62,544 nt of DNA from NCBI GenBank assembly GCA_008933825.1, contig WBUF01000011.1, positions 1-62,544 of the forward strand, given 5' to 3'. This DNA comes from Rhodocyclaceae bacterium (GTDB lineage Bacteria; Pseudomonadota; Gammaproteobacteria; Burkholderiales; Rhodocyclaceae). Shown piece after piece: positions 48,546 to 58,014 of this stretch. The position numbers were made by a program, and so were the translations under genes. Each line of letters begins with the position of its first letter. Position 1 is the first letter of the stretch. Below the pieces are notes generated by a model. That model saw nothing but the letters and a program-made list of their open reading frames with translations, was not told the origin of the DNA and made no database searches.

Positions 48546-49213
48546 TTGTTTTCTACCCGGCCCTTGCTGTGCGGCACGAAGACGATGGAGGGACGCGTCA
48601 GTTCCGGATTGGCCATGTTCTTCACCTGGCGCACCGGCTTCTCGCCCGGCCCCAGCGCTGTTGTTTTCCAGGTGCCGGCGGCAAGCTGCTCTATCGGGCC
48701 GATGTCGAGCACGCGCATCATGCAGGCCATGACACAGTAGGGCTTGCGCCCGGCCTCCAGCTCGTCGATGCACATATTGCACTTCTTGACGATCCTCTCC
48801 TGCGGATCCCACTGCGGCGCGCCGTAGGGGCAGGCCGCCTCGCAGCGGCGGCAGCCGATGCACAGCGTCGAATCGATGTCGACCACGCCGTTGTCGGCGC
48901 GCTTCCAGATGGCGCCCGAAGGACAGGTCGGCAGGCAGGCAGGCTCGGCGCAATGGTTGCACGACATGTTCACCTTGTAGGCATACACGTCGGGGAAGCT
49001 GCCGCCCTCGATGTACATGACGCGGCGGAAGCGCGGGCCGGGCAGCAGGCCGTTCTTGTCCTTGCAGGCGATCTCGCAGGCGCGGCAGCCGATGCAGTCG
49101 ACGTTGTGGTGGACGAAGCCGAGCTGGGTCTTCGGCACCAACGGACGGTAAGTCTGCGTCACCTTGCGCTCGAGCGCTTTCCTGACTTCCGCCTTGTCGA
49201 GTTTCTTGGCCAC
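48542..49213 (-). CDS. DmsB-like four-cluster iron-sulfur subunit
   Basis: This 223-residue electron-transfer protein has four [4Fe-4S] motifs: CIGCRACEIAC, CNHCAEPACLPTC, CIGCRRCEAACPYGAPQW and CNMCIDELEAGRKPYCVMAC. The order and spacing follow DmsB/NrfC-type subunits. It would pass electrons from the pentaheme cytochrome or quinone to the DmsA-like subunit. GTG at 49213 is the likely start, one base after the dmsA-like stop. In the last motif a methionine follows the final cysteine instead of proline. Confidence 0.9.
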   Translation of the reverse strand: MAKKLDKAEVRKALERKVTQTYRPLVPKTQLGFVHHNVDCIGCRACEIACKDKNGLLPGPRFRRVMYIEGGSFPDVYAYKVNMSCNHCAEPACLPTCPSGAIWKRADNGVVDIDSTLCIGCRRCEAACPYGAPQWDPQERIVKKCNMCIDELEAGRKPYCVMACMMRVLDIGPIEQLAAGTWKTTALGPGEKPVRQVKNMANPELTRPSIVFVPHSKGRVENK

Positions 49214-49214
49214 G

Positions 49215-51791
49215 TCAGTAGTCCCGCCGGAAGACGTGGGAACGCGCCGTCGCCTGCTCGTCCCAGCCCGGCTTGTGCGCCAGCGTCGTCTTCTTCACGT
49301 TGCACAGGATGGTGTTGTAGGCGAAGGCGCCCGCCGGCGAGGGTTCGTCGAGCGTGAGGAAATCCGGGTTGCCGGCGCGGTCGACGCCCGCCTTGTCGCG
49401 GTCCATCCAGGCGCCCTCGTACACCACCACCACGCCCGGCATGCAGCGCTCGGTGACGTAGGCCGGCAGCACGATGCGCCCGCGCGCGTTCCACGCCTCG
49501 ACCATGTCGCCGGTGCGGATGCCGAGGCGCTTCGCGTCGGCGGCGTTCAGCGTGATCTCCTGCTGGAAGGTCTCGCGCAGCCAGGGGATGTTGTGGAAGA
49601 TCGAGTGCGTGCGCCAGCGCGGATGGGGCGTGATCATGTGGAAGGGGTAGCGCTGCGCCTTCGGATGGTTGAGCGATTCGAAGGGTTCGATCCACTTCGG
49701 GATGGCGGGAATCTCGTAGCCCCACTGCGTCCGGGTCCAGTCGGTCACCTGGGCCAAAGTGGTGGACAGGATCTCGATCTTGCCCGAAGGCGTCTGGAAA
49801 GGCTTGCCCTGCTCGATCTGTTCGCGGAAGGCCACCAGCGGCTGCCTGAACTCGAACTTGTACACGCCGCGGCGCTTGAATTCCTCCCAGCTCATCGTCA
49901 CGCCCTGGTGCGCCTGCACCTTGTCCTTCCACCAGGCGGCAAGATAGGCCTCGTCGACCGCGTCGGGATTTTCGAAGTAACTGCGCTCGGCACGCGGGTT
50001 GTAGCGCTTGCCGAAGTCCTTCAAGGACGGGTCGAGCTTCTCCAGCCGCCAGGAGAGTTCGGTGAATACCTGGAAGTCGGTCTTCGATTCGCCCAGCGGT
50101 GCGATCGCCTTGGGACGATGGATGTAATAGTGGCCCTTGTACCAGGGCAGCGCCACGCCGTGCCGCTCGAAATGCGTGGCGATGGGCAGCAGCACGTCGG
50201 CCCACAGGCCGGAAGGCGTGATGGTGGAATCCTGGCAGACGACCAGTTCCAGTTTCTTCACCGCCTCGATTTCCTTGTTGACGTTCGTCAGCTGGTTGAA
50301 CCAGTCCGAGCCGTGCCACCAGATGGCCTTGATGTTGGGGATCACGCCGTCGAGCTTGTCGCTGCGCGGCCACAGGCCGACTTCCTCGCGCTTCACGTTC
50401 GGGTAGTTCAGCACGCAGTGCGCCCAGCGGTCGGACTTGATCGAGGCGTACCAGACGTTGGCGTAGTCGTCGTAGGGGTAGGCCACGCTCTCGGCATGCC
50501 AGCCCTTGCCCACCCCTTCCGCGCAGCCGCCGAGGATGCCGATGTTGCCGGTCATCGCCTGCAGCGCCGCCGCCATGCGGTTGTACTGCTCGCCATAGGC
50601 GGCGCGCCCCGGCGCCCAGGAGGCCTTCAGCGCCGCCGGCTTCGTCGTCGCATACATCTGCGCGAGCTTGCGGATGTCGTCCGCCTTCACGCCGCAGATC
50701 TTCTCGGCCCATTCGGGCGTCTTCGGCGTGCCGTCCGACTTGCCGAGGATGTAGTCCCTGAAGTTCTCCTGCCCCTTGGCCCAGTCGGGCATGGTGCCGG
50801 CATCCATGCCCTGCACGAACCTGTCGATGAACTTCTGGTCCTGCAAGTTGTTGGCGAAGATATGGTGCGCCATGCCGGCAAGCATGGCCGCGTCCGTGTT
50901 GGGCCGGATCGGAATCCACCAGGCATCGTAGCTGGCGGCGGAATCGGTGTACTGCGGATCGACCAGCACGAACTTGCAGCCGCGCTGCTTGGCCAGCCGC
51001 ATGTAGTAGAAGGTGTTGCCGCCGTGGAAGGTGTAGGCCGGGTTCCAGCCCCACATGACGATCAGCTTCGAATGGGCGAAGGCATCGTCCTCGTTGCCGT
51101 CCTCGATGGTGCCGAAGGTCATGCGGCTGGAGAAGGTGGTGCCCTGGTAGGAGGGCACCGACCAGGAATTGGTACGGCAGCCGAACATGCCAAGGAAGCG
51201 CGCCAGCAGGCCCTCGATCTGGTCGGACTTGTGCAGCACGCAGTAGGAGGTGCCGGCATAGGCCTGGTCGAGGATCGCCGTCGGGCCGTACTTCTGCTTC
51301 AGCTCGACCATCTTCCTGGCGATGAAATCGAGCGCCTCGTCCCAGCTCACGCGCTTGAACTTCCCCTCGCCGCGCACACCGACGCGCATCATCGGATAAA
51401 GCAGGCGCTCCGGCGAATAGATGCGCGAGCGGTAGGAACGGCCGCGCAGGCAGGCGCGCAGCTGCGGCACCTGCTCCGATTCGAAGCCGAAGGCGCCGCC
51501 GGCCTGGTAGCGGCCGTCGTCGGTCGACAGGCGCACGATGACGTCGCCCTTCTTGTGCGCGACCAGCATGTGGCGCGAGCCGCAATTGTGGTCGCAGCTC
51601 GTCACCACCGTCGTCAGTTGGTCGTCGGTCGGGTACGGTTCGTAGGCGTGGGCCTCGGCTTCCTTGCCGCCGAAAGTCAGTTCCGCCAACCCGCCGGCCG
51701 CGGCGACGGCGCCGCCCGCAGCCGCCGTCTTGAGGAAGCTGCGCCGCTCGGGATTGAGCAAGGCGTCGTCCCCCTTCTCGGTCCTGCTCAT
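49215..51791 (-). CDS. DmsA-like Tat-exported molybdopterin oxidoreductase
   Basis: This 858-residue catalytic subunit has a Tat signal with RRSFLK at residues 16-21. The N-terminal cluster region is SCDHNCGSRHMLVAH with Cys66, Cys70 and, where DmsA has cysteine, His74; Cys114 is in LRACLRGRSYRSRIY. LRACLRGRS, FKRVSWDEALDFIARKM and KQRGCKFVLVDPQYTDSA are DmsA-like. The His ligand suggests a modified or low-potential cluster. It is preceded by the pentaheme cytochrome and followed by DmsB-like and TorD-like genes. The substrate is unknown; DMSO, TMAO, S-oxides or oxyanions are possible. It contains a near copy of GACTGACTTT. Confidence 0.85.
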   Translation of the reverse strand: MSRTEKGDDALLNPERRSFLKTAAAGGAVAAAGGLAELTFGGKEAEAHAYEPYPTDDQLTTVVTSCDHNCGSRHMLVAHKKGDVIVRLSTDDGRYQAGGAFGFESEQVPQLRACLRGRSYRSRIYSPERLLYPMMRVGVRGEGKFKRVSWDEALDFIARKMVELKQKYGPTAILDQAYAGTSYCVLHKSDQIEGLLARFLGMFGCRTNSWSVPSYQGTTFSSRMTFGTIEDGNEDDAFAHSKLIVMWGWNPAYTFHGGNTFYYMRLAKQRGCKFVLVDPQYTDSAASYDAWWIPIRPNTDAAMLAGMAHHIFANNLQDQKFIDRFVQGMDAGTMPDWAKGQENFRDYILGKSDGTPKTPEWAEKICGVKADDIRKLAQMYATTKPAALKASWAPGRAAYGEQYNRMAAALQAMTGNIGILGGCAEGVGKGWHAESVAYPYDDYANVWYASIKSDRWAHCVLNYPNVKREEVGLWPRSDKLDGVIPNIKAIWWHGSDWFNQLTNVNKEIEAVKKLELVVCQDSTITPSGLWADVLLPIATHFERHGVALPWYKGHYYIHRPKAIAPLGESKTDFQVFTELSWRLEKLDPSLKDFGKRYNPRAERSYFENPDAVDEAYLAAWWKDKVQAHQGVTMSWEEFKRRGVYKFEFRQPLVAFREQIEQGKPFQTPSGKIEILSTTLAQVTDWTRTQWGYEIPAIPKWIEPFESLNHPKAQRYPFHMITPHPRWRTHSIFHNIPWLRETFQQEITLNAADAKRLGIRTGDMVEAWNARGRIVLPAYVTERCMPGVVVVYEGAWMDRDKAGVDRAGNPDFLTLDEPSPAGAFAYNTILCNVKKTTLAHKPGWDEQATARSHVFRRDY

Positions 51792-52633
51792 CGTTTGCCC
51801 TCTTGCGGCCTGAGGAAGCGTACCTCGGATTGGGTCGGCCGCTGTTTCGCCCATTCGGGCACCTCGGCCGGCATGTCCGGCCAGGGCGTGCGCGCGTAAG
51901 GATAGGCGATGCGATACCAAGCGCGCCCGCCGTGGCAGCCGTAGCAGGCGTCGGCACCGTCCTTGCCGGCCTGCTCGATGGCGGCCGCGTTGAGATAACT
52001 CACCTCGTGCCGCTTCGTGCGGATGGCGGCATGGCAGGCCTGGCAGTTGTTGCCGAACGCCGCCTTGTGCTCCTCCCAAGGGCCGGGCAGACCCATCAGC
52101 TGCCAGGGAAACTGGCCGTGGCATTTCAGGCAGGTCGTCTCGGGGTTCACCTGCTTCCTCAGCGTGAAGGCGGTGTCGGCCTGCGATATCGAGTCTGCCG
52201 CCGCGCCCTGCGCCTCCTCGCGCGGATCATGGCCGAGATGACAGGCATTGCACTGCAGATTCATCAACTGCTTCGCCAGCGGCGTGGCGAGATGGCGGCG
52301 ATGGAAGGTGTCCTGTTCGCCCTCGTAGGTCGGCGTCTGCTGGTACCAGACGCGCATCAACCCGGCCCTCATGCCGGCAGGAGAAGCGGTGCGCACCTTG
52401 TCGTCGAGTACTTCGCGATGGCAGGCCAGGCACTGCGCGTCGTCGGCCGTTTCGATGGCCGGGCGGAAGTGCAGGGGATTGTAGGCCGCCTGCAGGTAGC
52501 TTTTTTCCGACGGCGGGGGTGGCTCGACGTAAGGCACGAATTCGGCGTGCGGGCCCATGCTGGCGGCAATCCACAGGATGAATCCGATCGCGACGGCGAG
52601 CACCAGGATGGCGGCGGCAAGAGCTTGCTTCAT
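51788..52633 (-). CDS. Membrane-anchored pentaheme cytochrome c
   Basis: This 281-residue protein has an N-terminal membrane anchor (residues 4-25). Five CxxCH heme sites lie at C68-H72, C128-H132, C168-H172, C197-H201 and C230-H234. It likely transfers electrons from quinol to the periplasmic DmsAB-like enzyme, replacing a DmsC-type membrane subunit. Its 3' end overlaps the dmsA-like start (ATGA). It is the first gene of the operon; an FNR-type box lies 52 bases upstream. Confidence 0.88.
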   Translation of the reverse strand: MKQALAAAILVLAVAIGFILWIAASMGPHAEFVPYVEPPPPSEKSYLQAAYNPLHFRPAIETADDAQCLACHREVLDDKVRTASPAGMRAGLMRVWYQQTPTYEGEQDTFHRRHLATPLAKQLMNLQCNACHLGHDPREEAQGAAADSISQADTAFTLRKQVNPETTCLKCHGQFPWQLMGLPGPWEEHKAAFGNNCQACHAAIRTKRHEVSYLNAAAIEQAGKDGADACYGCHGGRAWYRIAYPYARTPWPDMPAEVPEWAKQRPTQSEVRFLRPQEGKR

Positions 52634-52684
52634 TCATTCAATCCGCGGTTTTCTTCGATTCTGCTGGGCGGCTCTGCGACAGCC

Positions 52685-52698
52685 TTGACGCATGTCAA
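52685..52698. promoter_or_regulatory. FNR-type box upstream of the cytochrome operon
   Basis: TTGAC-GCAT-GTCAA is a perfect inverted repeat fitting the FNR/CRP-type TTGAY-N4-RTCAA pattern. On the minus strand CAGAAT follows 21 bases downstream as a -10 element, putting the box near -41.5 and leaving a leader of about 17 bases. The box overlaps the 3' end of rluE. Confidence 0.6.
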
Positions 52699-53246
52699 AC
52701 CCGCCTCGGATCCGCTTCGCGCCAGGCGCCCGGCTGCAGCCCATCGAGACGAAACGGTCCCGCCGCGGCGCGCACCAGGCGCAGGGTCGGATGGCCTATC
52801 TTGGCCGTCATGCGCCGCACCTGCCGGTTCCTTCCCTCGCGCAGGACGATCTCCAGCCAGGCGGTCGGAATGTGCTTGCGGCTGCGGATCGGCGGATCGC
52901 GCGGCCAGAGGCCGGCGGGATCGGCAATGCGCCTGGCCTCGCAGGGGCGCGTGACGAAATCGCCCAGTTCGATGCCCTGCTGCAGGCGCTCCAGCGCTTC
53001 TCCGGTCGGCTCGCCCTCGACCTGCACCCAATAGGTCTTCGGCAGCTTGTGCTGCGGATCGGCGATGCGCTGCTGCAAACGGCCGTCGTCGGTGAGCAGC
53101 AGCAATCCCTCGCTGTCGGCATCGAGCCGGCCAGCGGGATAAACGCCCTTGAGCGATATGAATTCCGCCAGGCAGCGATGGCCCGCTTCCGGCGTAAACT
53201 GGCTGAGGACGCCGTAAGGCTTGTTGAACAGAATGAGGCGGCTCAC
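52695..53246 (-). CDS. rluE: Ribosomal large-subunit pseudouridine synthase (RluE type)
   Basis: This 183-residue RsuA-family enzyme has the catalytic aspartate in [39 protein letters not shown] is the conserved C-terminal motif. It lacks an S4 domain, as RluE does; RluE modifies 23S rRNA U2457. The start overlaps the aceK stop by four bases. Its 3' end carries the FNR-type box of the downstream cytochrome operon. Confidence 0.9.
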   Translation of the reverse strand: MSRLILFNKPYGVLSQFTPEAGHRCLAEFISLKGVYPAGRLDADSEGLLLLTDDGRLQQRIADPQHKLPKTYWVQVEGEPTGEALERLQQGIELGDFVTRPCEARRIADPAGLWPRDPPIRSRKHIPTAWLEIVLREGRNRQVRRMTAKIGHPTLRLVRAAAGPFRLDGLQPGAWREADPRRV

Positions 53247-55036
53247 GCCGCCTCGGCCTCGCGGCGCTGCGGCGCCAGCGCAGCTTCGCCGGCAAACATC
53301 CTGCAGAAGCGCATCTCCTCGGGATAGGGAAAGAAATCCGGCACGTAGCCGTCGAGGATCATCTGCTTGGTCTGCTGCCAGAACGCCGGCTCCAGCAGGT
53401 CGGCATGGTGCTTCATGAAGACGCGCCGCGTCTCCGGGTTGCCGAGCAGGAAGGTGCCGAACTCCTCGGGAAAGACGTCATGGCGGCCGACCGAATACCA
53501 GACTTCACCGGACATTTCCGCCTCCGGGTTGGGCGGCGGCGGAATGCGGCGGAAGTTGCAGTCCGTCATGTACTCGATCTCGTCGTAGTCGTAGAACACC
53601 ACGCGGCCGAAGCGGGTAACGCCGAAGTTCTTGAACAGCATGTCGCCGGGAAAGATGTTGGCGTAGGCCAGCTCCTTGATGGCGTTGCCGTATTCGATCA
53701 CGGCCGCTTCGCGTCGCGCCTCGCTTGCGCTGTCGAGGTACAGGTTGAGCGGCTTCATGCGCCGCTCGATATAGAGGTGCTGGATGACGATCTCATCGTC
53801 CCCCTCCTCCATCAGCGAGGCGCATTCCCGGCGCAGCTCGTCCAGCAATTCCGCACTGAAGCGCGCCTTGGGCAGGGCGACATTGGAAAACTCCAGCGTG
53901 TCGGCCATGCGGCCGACGCGGTCGTGCTGTTTGACCAGCACGTACTTGGCCTTGACGGTGGCGTGATCGACTTCCTTGGCCGGCGCGAAGACGTCTCGGA
54001 TCGCCTTGAAGACGTAGGGAAAGGAGGGCAGGGTAAACACGCTCATGACCATGCCCGGAATGCCGGGCGCAATGACGAACTCGTCCTGGGAATGCCGCAG
54101 GTGGTGCATCAGGTCGCGGTAGAACATGGTCTTGCCCTGCTTGGCCAGGCCGAGCATGGTGTAGATCTCCCCCGCCGGCTTGTGCGGCATCAGCCCGGCG
54201 AGGAAATCGACATAGGCCGAGGGCACTTCCATGTCCACCATGAAGTAGGCGCGGCTGAGGCTGAACAGGGTGCGGATCTGCGCCGAGTCGAGCAGGATGG
54301 CATCGAGGAACAGGCGCCCCTTCGAATCGTGCAGCACCGGCACCACGAAAGGATACTCGTAGTCACCGTTGATGGCCTTGCCGACGATGTAGGCGGCCTT
54401 GTTGCGGTAAAACGCCGAATGCAGCACCTGGATCTGAAAGTTGGCCTCTGCCGCGGGTAGACGGCCGCCCATCTGGCGCTCGACGGCATTGATGACATTG
54501 TCGATGTCGCGCTCGGCATTGGCAAAGGCGCAGCTCCAGCGGAAATCGGCGCAGATGTCGTGGATGACCTGGCGCAGGCCGGTCTTGTTCGGGTAATAGC
54601 TGCGGTAGGCCGGCGGGTCGGACTCGATGAAGTCGGTCGATACGGCCGGTCGCACGAAGATGAAGTCGTTGTGGAAGTACGTCCGGTGCATGATCTTGCA
54701 GAACACCGAATTGAAGAAGGTCTCGGCCAGCTCGGGCTGCTTGTGGTTGGTGAGCAGGCCGATGTAGAGCAGCTTGGCGAGCTGCCAGGTGTTGTCGTCG
54801 ATATTGCCTGCATCGTGCTTCTCGTGCAGCAGGCCGGCGCTCTCGTTGACCCGCGTGTCGTAGAAGGCGATGCGCTCGCGTACGGCGCGCTGCACACCGA
54901 GCCAGTCGCCCGACTCGAAGCGAACCTTGGCCAGCGCGCTGCTTTCGCGGAACAGGCGATAGTGCTTGTTGAAGCCATCGAGCATGGCGCGGGCGACAGC
55001 CTGCGACACGGGATTTTCGCCGGCAGGGATTTCCAT
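53243..55036 (-). CDS. aceK: Isocitrate dehydrogenase kinase/phosphatase
   Basis: This 597-residue bifunctional enzyme phosphorylates and dephosphorylates ICD, diverting isocitrate to the glyoxylate bypass. The kinase ATP-binding region is [16 protein letters not shown] and the catalytic region [20 protein letters not shown]. The length is normal for AceK. It is divergent from its target gene icd; a 217-base region with an AT-rich patch (about 55120-55160) separates them. The isocitrate lyase gene is also in this window. Confidence 0.97.
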   Translation of the reverse strand: MEIPAGENPVSQAVARAMLDGFNKHYRLFRESSALAKVRFESGDWLGVQRAVRERIAFYDTRVNESAGLLHEKHDAGNIDDNTWQLAKLLYIGLLTNHKQPELAETFFNSVFCKIMHRTYFHNDFIFVRPAVSTDFIESDPPAYRSYYPNKTGLRQVIHDICADFRWSCAFANAERDIDNVINAVERQMGGRLPAAEANFQIQVLHSAFYRNKAAYIVGKAINGDYEYPFVVPVLHDSKGRLFLDAILLDSAQIRTLFSLSRAYFMVDMEVPSAYVDFLAGLMPHKPAGEIYTMLGLAKQGKTMFYRDLMHHLRHSQDEFVIAPGIPGMVMSVFTLPSFPYVFKAIRDVFAPAKEVDHATVKAKYVLVKQHDRVGRMADTLEFSNVALPKARFSAELLDELRRECASLMEEGDDEIVIQHLYIERRMKPLNLYLDSASEARREAAVIEYGNAIKELAYANIFPGDMLFKNFGVTRFGRVVFYDYDEIEYMTDCNFRRIPPPPNPEAEMSGEVWYSVGRHDVFPEEFGTFLLGNPETRRVFMKHHADLLEPAFWQQTKQMILDGYVPDFFPYPEEMRFCRMFAGEAALAPQRREAEAA

Positions 55037-55253
55037 TCGTCTTCACTCTATGTTGCAGTGCACGCAGGCAGCATACCGGCAAACCTGCGGCATCGCCAAG
55101 TCGGGCTTTTTGCCCGTCTGGCGAAATATTGCGGAATGGCGGATAATATTTATTTATAAGGCTGGCCTTCCCCGATGGCGGCCCGGTCCACGAGGCCGGA
55201 GCAGACCGCAACGCCGGCCTCCGAGTTCACCAAAACCACAGACGGAGCAGGAA

Positions 55254-56501
55254 ATGGGCGCGACTTCACTGATCAAGGTACCCCAAGGCGGCGCAAAAAT
55301 CATCCCCGGCAAACCGGTGCCGGACAACCCGATCATCCCCTTCATCGAAGGCGACGGCATCGGGGTGGACATCTCCCCGGTGATGATCAAGGTCATCGAC
55401 GCCGCGGTGGCCAAGGCCTACGGCGGCAAGAAGAAAATCCACTGGATGGAAGTCTATGCCGGCGAGAAATCCACCAAACTCTACGGCGGCGACGTCTGGC
55501 TGCCCAAGGAAACGCTGGATGCGCTGAAAGAATATTCGGTCTCGATCAAGGGCCCGATGACCACGCCGGTCGGCGGCGGCATCCGCTCGCTCAACGTCGC
55601 CCTGCGCCAGGAACTCGACCTCTACCAGTGCGTGCGCCCGGTGCGCTATTTCAAGGGCGTGCCCAGCCCGCTCAAGGACCCGAGCAAGGTCGACATGGTG
55701 ATCTACCGCGAGAACACCGAAGACATCTACGCCGGCATCGAGTGGGCCGCCGAAACCGACAACTGCAAGAAACTCATCAAGTTCCTGCAGGACGAGATGG
55801 GCGTCAAGAAGATCCGCTTCCCGAACACCTCCGGCATCGGCATCAAGCCGGTCTCGCGCGAGGGCACTTCGCGCCTGATGCGCGCCGCCATCCGCTACGC
55901 CCTCGACAACGACCGCAAGTCGGTGACGATCGTGCACAAGGGCAACATCCAGAAATTCACCGAGGGGGCCTTCCGCGACTGGAGCTATGAAGTGGCGCAG
56001 AAGGAGTTCGGCGCCCAGCTGCTCGACGGCGGCCCGTGGTGCACCCTGAAGAACCCGAAGACCGGCCGCGACATCGTCATCAAGGACATGATCGCCGACG
56101 CCTTCCTGCAGCAGATCCTGCTGCGCCCGGCCGAGTACGACGTGATCGCCACCCTGAACCTCAACGGCGACTACATCTCGGACGCCCTGGCGGCCCAGGT
56201 CGGCGGCATCGGCATCGCCCCCGGCGCCAACATCTCCGACCAGTACGCCTGCTTCGAGGCCACCCACGGCACTGCGCCGAAGTACGCCGGCAAGGACTAC
56301 GTGAACCCGGGCTCGTTGATCCTCTCGGCCGAAATGATGCTGCGTCACATGGGCTGGAAGGAAGCGGCCGATCTGGTCATCAACTCCATGGAAGCGGCCA
56401 TCGCCGACAGGATCGTCACCTACGATTTCGCCCGCCTGATGGAAGGCGCCACCGAGGTCAAGTGCTCGGCCTTCGGCCAGGCGATGATCGACCGGATGTA
56501 A
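55254..56501 (+). CDS. icd: NADP-dependent isocitrate dehydrogenase
   Basis: This 415-residue TCA-cycle enzyme starts [20 protein letters not shown]. It has [15 protein letters not shown], the phosphorylation-site region [20 protein letters not shown], and [12 protein letters not shown], where AceK would act on the serine in [26 protein letters not shown] carries cofactor-binding residues. It is divergent from aceK and followed by an inverted repeat and a CBS gene. Confidence 0.97.
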   Translation: MGATSLIKVPQGGAKIIPGKPVPDNPIIPFIEGDGIGVDISPVMIKVIDAAVAKAYGGKKKIHWMEVYAGEKSTKLYGGDVWLPKETLDALKEYSVSIKGPMTTPVGGGIRSLNVALRQELDLYQCVRPVRYFKGVPSPLKDPSKVDMVIYRENTEDIYAGIEWAAETDNCKKLIKFLQDEMGVKKIRFPNTSGIGIKPVSREGTSRLMRAAIRYALDNDRKSVTIVHKGNIQKFTEGAFRDWSYEVAQKEFGAQLLDGGPWCTLKNPKTGRDIVIKDMIADAFLQQILLRPAEYDVIATLNLNGDYISDALAAQVGGIGIAPGANISDQYACFEATHGTAPKYAGKDYVNPGSLILSAEMMLRHMGWKEAADLVINSMEAAIADRIVTYDFARLMEGATEVKCSAFGQAMIDRM

Positions 56502-56521
56502 CAATGAGGGCCTATCCCCCA

Positions 56522-56544
56522 ACCCCTTTCCCGAGGAAAGGGGT
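56522..56544 (+). terminator. Hairpin after icd
   Basis: ACCCCTTTCC (56522-56531) pairs with GGAAAGGGGT (56535-56544), loop CGA. There is no T-run. A second small stem GCCGC-TTC-GCGGC follows near 56559. Confidence 0.5.
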
Positions 56545-56622
56545 GACGGTGGTTCAGCCGCTTCGCGGCTTCCATGTTGTTGACTTCAGCCCTCCTCGGG
56601 GCGGCCCAGCGGAGGGCTGGAA

Positions 56623-57027
56623 ATGACGACCAAGCGCAGCGTCGGCGCCATCATGTCGCCGTTCCAGATGGTGGGCGGCGCCGAAACCGTCGATTCGGCC
56701 ATGCACGTCATGCGCGAGCATGGCCTGAACGCCATCCTGGTCGAGCCGAACGCCGAAGGGGAATGGGGCATCATGACCAAGCGCGACGTGCTGCGCAAGG
56801 TGATCGTGCCCAACCGATCCCCCGCCAGCCTGAAGGTCGAAGAGATCGCCAACCGCTTCCTGATCACCTGCGCGCGCGACGCTTCCCTGCTGCACGTCGC
56901 CCGGCAGATGATGAACAACGGCATCCGCCGCATCGTGGTCATGGAGGACGGCCAGCCGCTCGGCATCGTCACCGAGGCCGATCTTTTCCGCCTGGTCGAG
57001 CAGTCCGGCTGGGGGGTGGCCGCCTGA
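56623..57027 (+). CDS. Tandem CBS domain protein
   Basis: This 134-residue protein has two CBS domains, about residues 1-65 and 70-130, with GIMTKRDVLRK and GIVTEADLFRLVE repeats. CBS pairs bind adenine nucleotides or S-adenosyl compounds. No effector domain is attached, so its role is unknown. It starts 121 bases after icd and is followed by a good terminator. Confidence 0.88.
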   Translation: MTTKRSVGAIMSPFQMVGGAETVDSAMHVMREHGLNAILVEPNAEGEWGIMTKRDVLRKVIVPNRSPASLKVEEIANRFLITCARDASLLHVARQMMNNGIRRIVVMEDGQPLGIVTEADLFRLVEQSGWGVAA

Positions 57028-57047
57028 GCGCATCCGCAACGGACGGG

Positions 57048-57072
57048 GGCCGGCGCCTGCCGGCCTTTTTTT
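57048..57072 (+). terminator. Terminator of the CBS gene
   Basis: GGCCGGC (57048-57054) pairs with GCCGGCC (57059-57065), loop GCCT, followed by seven T. Confidence 0.85.
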
Positions 57073-57075
57073 CGG

Positions 57076-57113
57076 CAAGAAAAAGCCCGCGCCCCGCCAG
57101 GGGGATCGGGCTT
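57076..57113 (-). terminator. Terminator of the cold-shock gene
   Basis: On the minus strand AAGCCCG (57107-57113) pairs with CGGGCTT (57083-57089) across a GC loop and is followed by TTTTTC. It faces the CBS terminator only 3 bases away. Confidence 0.7.
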
Positions 57114-57163
57114 ACGCAATTCCTGCGCAACGGCCGCGGCTTTCGCCGCGACGGACCGGACCC

Positions 57164-57367
57164 TCAGGCCCCCTGAATGTTCGAGGCCTGCTTGCCCTTC
57201 GGGCCCTGCGTCACCTCGAACGAGACTTTCTGCCCCTCCTTGAGCGTCTTGAAGCCGCCCATCTGGATCGCCGAGAAATGGGCGAACAGATCCTCGCTGC
57301 CGTCGTCCGGCGTAATGAACCCGTAACCCTTGGCGTCGTTGAACCACTTGACAGTACCGGTTGCCAT
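57164..57367 (-). CDS. Cold-shock protein CspA family
   Basis: This 67-residue single-domain RNA-binding protein starts [20 protein letters not shown]. It has the RNP1 motif KGYGFI and the RNP2 motif DLFAHFSAI. It is an RNA chaperone of the cold-shock or constitutive class. The leader upstream (57368-57500) may be long, as for other csp genes. Confidence 0.96.
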   Translation of the reverse strand: MATGTVKWFNDAKGYGFITPDDGSEDLFAHFSAIQMGGFKTLKEGQKVSFEVTQGPKGKQASNIQGA

Positions 57368-57704
57368 AAAGCTCTTCCTCGTGTTTCGTGTTAAACGTAC
57401 CGGCCGGGCTTTGCTGGAAAACCCGGATGTTTGCTTTGAAAGCGCGCGACAACCACGGGGATGAAACAGCGGGATTCGGGAAGAAACACGACGTCCAACC
57501 AGCGGTATTGCATGGCCTTTGTGACAAACACGGCTGAATATTTACGCCAGCCAAACAGGCTGCGTCAAGAGTTTCCCCGGCTTTTTTGATGCTGCATGAC
57601 AGCAATCTGTGGCTTTTCGGCACATGTCCGGCAGGGGAATTGGCCGCCGTTTCGCCCGCATCTCCACGGCTTGCAGAATCGGCCAGTGTGATTAGAATTC
57701 AAGC
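57368..57704. other. 337-base gap between cspA-like gene and clpS
   Basis: No coding sequence is convincing. It holds the minus-strand leader of the cold-shock gene and, at its right end, the clpS promoter. No repeat or conserved RNA structure was recognised. Confidence 0.5.
57671..57698 (+). promoter_or_regulatory. clpS promoter giving a leaderless start
   Basis: TTGCAG (57671-57676) and TAGAAT (57693-57698) are 16 bases apart. The -10 ends 6 bases before the clpS ATG, so transcription would start near the A of ATG. No Shine-Dalgarno is seen. Confidence 0.55.
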
Positions 57705-58013
57705 ATGGCAACACGCAGGCAGAGCGAGTCCGTGCTCGAGGCGGAGCGGAGCAAGACCAAGCCCCCTCCCCTGTTCAAGGTTTTGCTGTTGAATGACGAC
57801 TACACTCCGATGGACTTCGTGGTCGCCGTGCTGCAAAAGTTTTTCGGCATGAGCCGCGAACAAGCGACGCGAATCATGCTCAAAGTGCACAGGGAGGGCG
57901 TCGGCATCTGCGGCGTCTTCCCGCAGGATGTGGCCGCCACCAAGGTCGAGCAGGTCAGCGGCTACGCCCGGAAGCACCAGCACCCGCTGGCGTGCGTGAT
58001 GGAGGAAAGTTGA
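57705..58013 (+). CDS. clpS: ATP-dependent Clp protease adaptor ClpS
   Basis: This 102-residue adaptor delivers N-degron proteins to Clp[22 protein letters not shown] is the conserved N-end-binding region, followed by [19 protein letters not shown]. It is followed by clpA after one base, a standard pair. Confidence 0.97.
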   Translation: MATRRQSESVLEAERSKTKPPPLFKVLLLNDDYTPMDFVVAVLQKFFGMSREQATRIMLKVHREGVGICGVFPQDVAATKVEQVSGYARKHQHPLACVMEES

Positions 58014-58014
58014 G

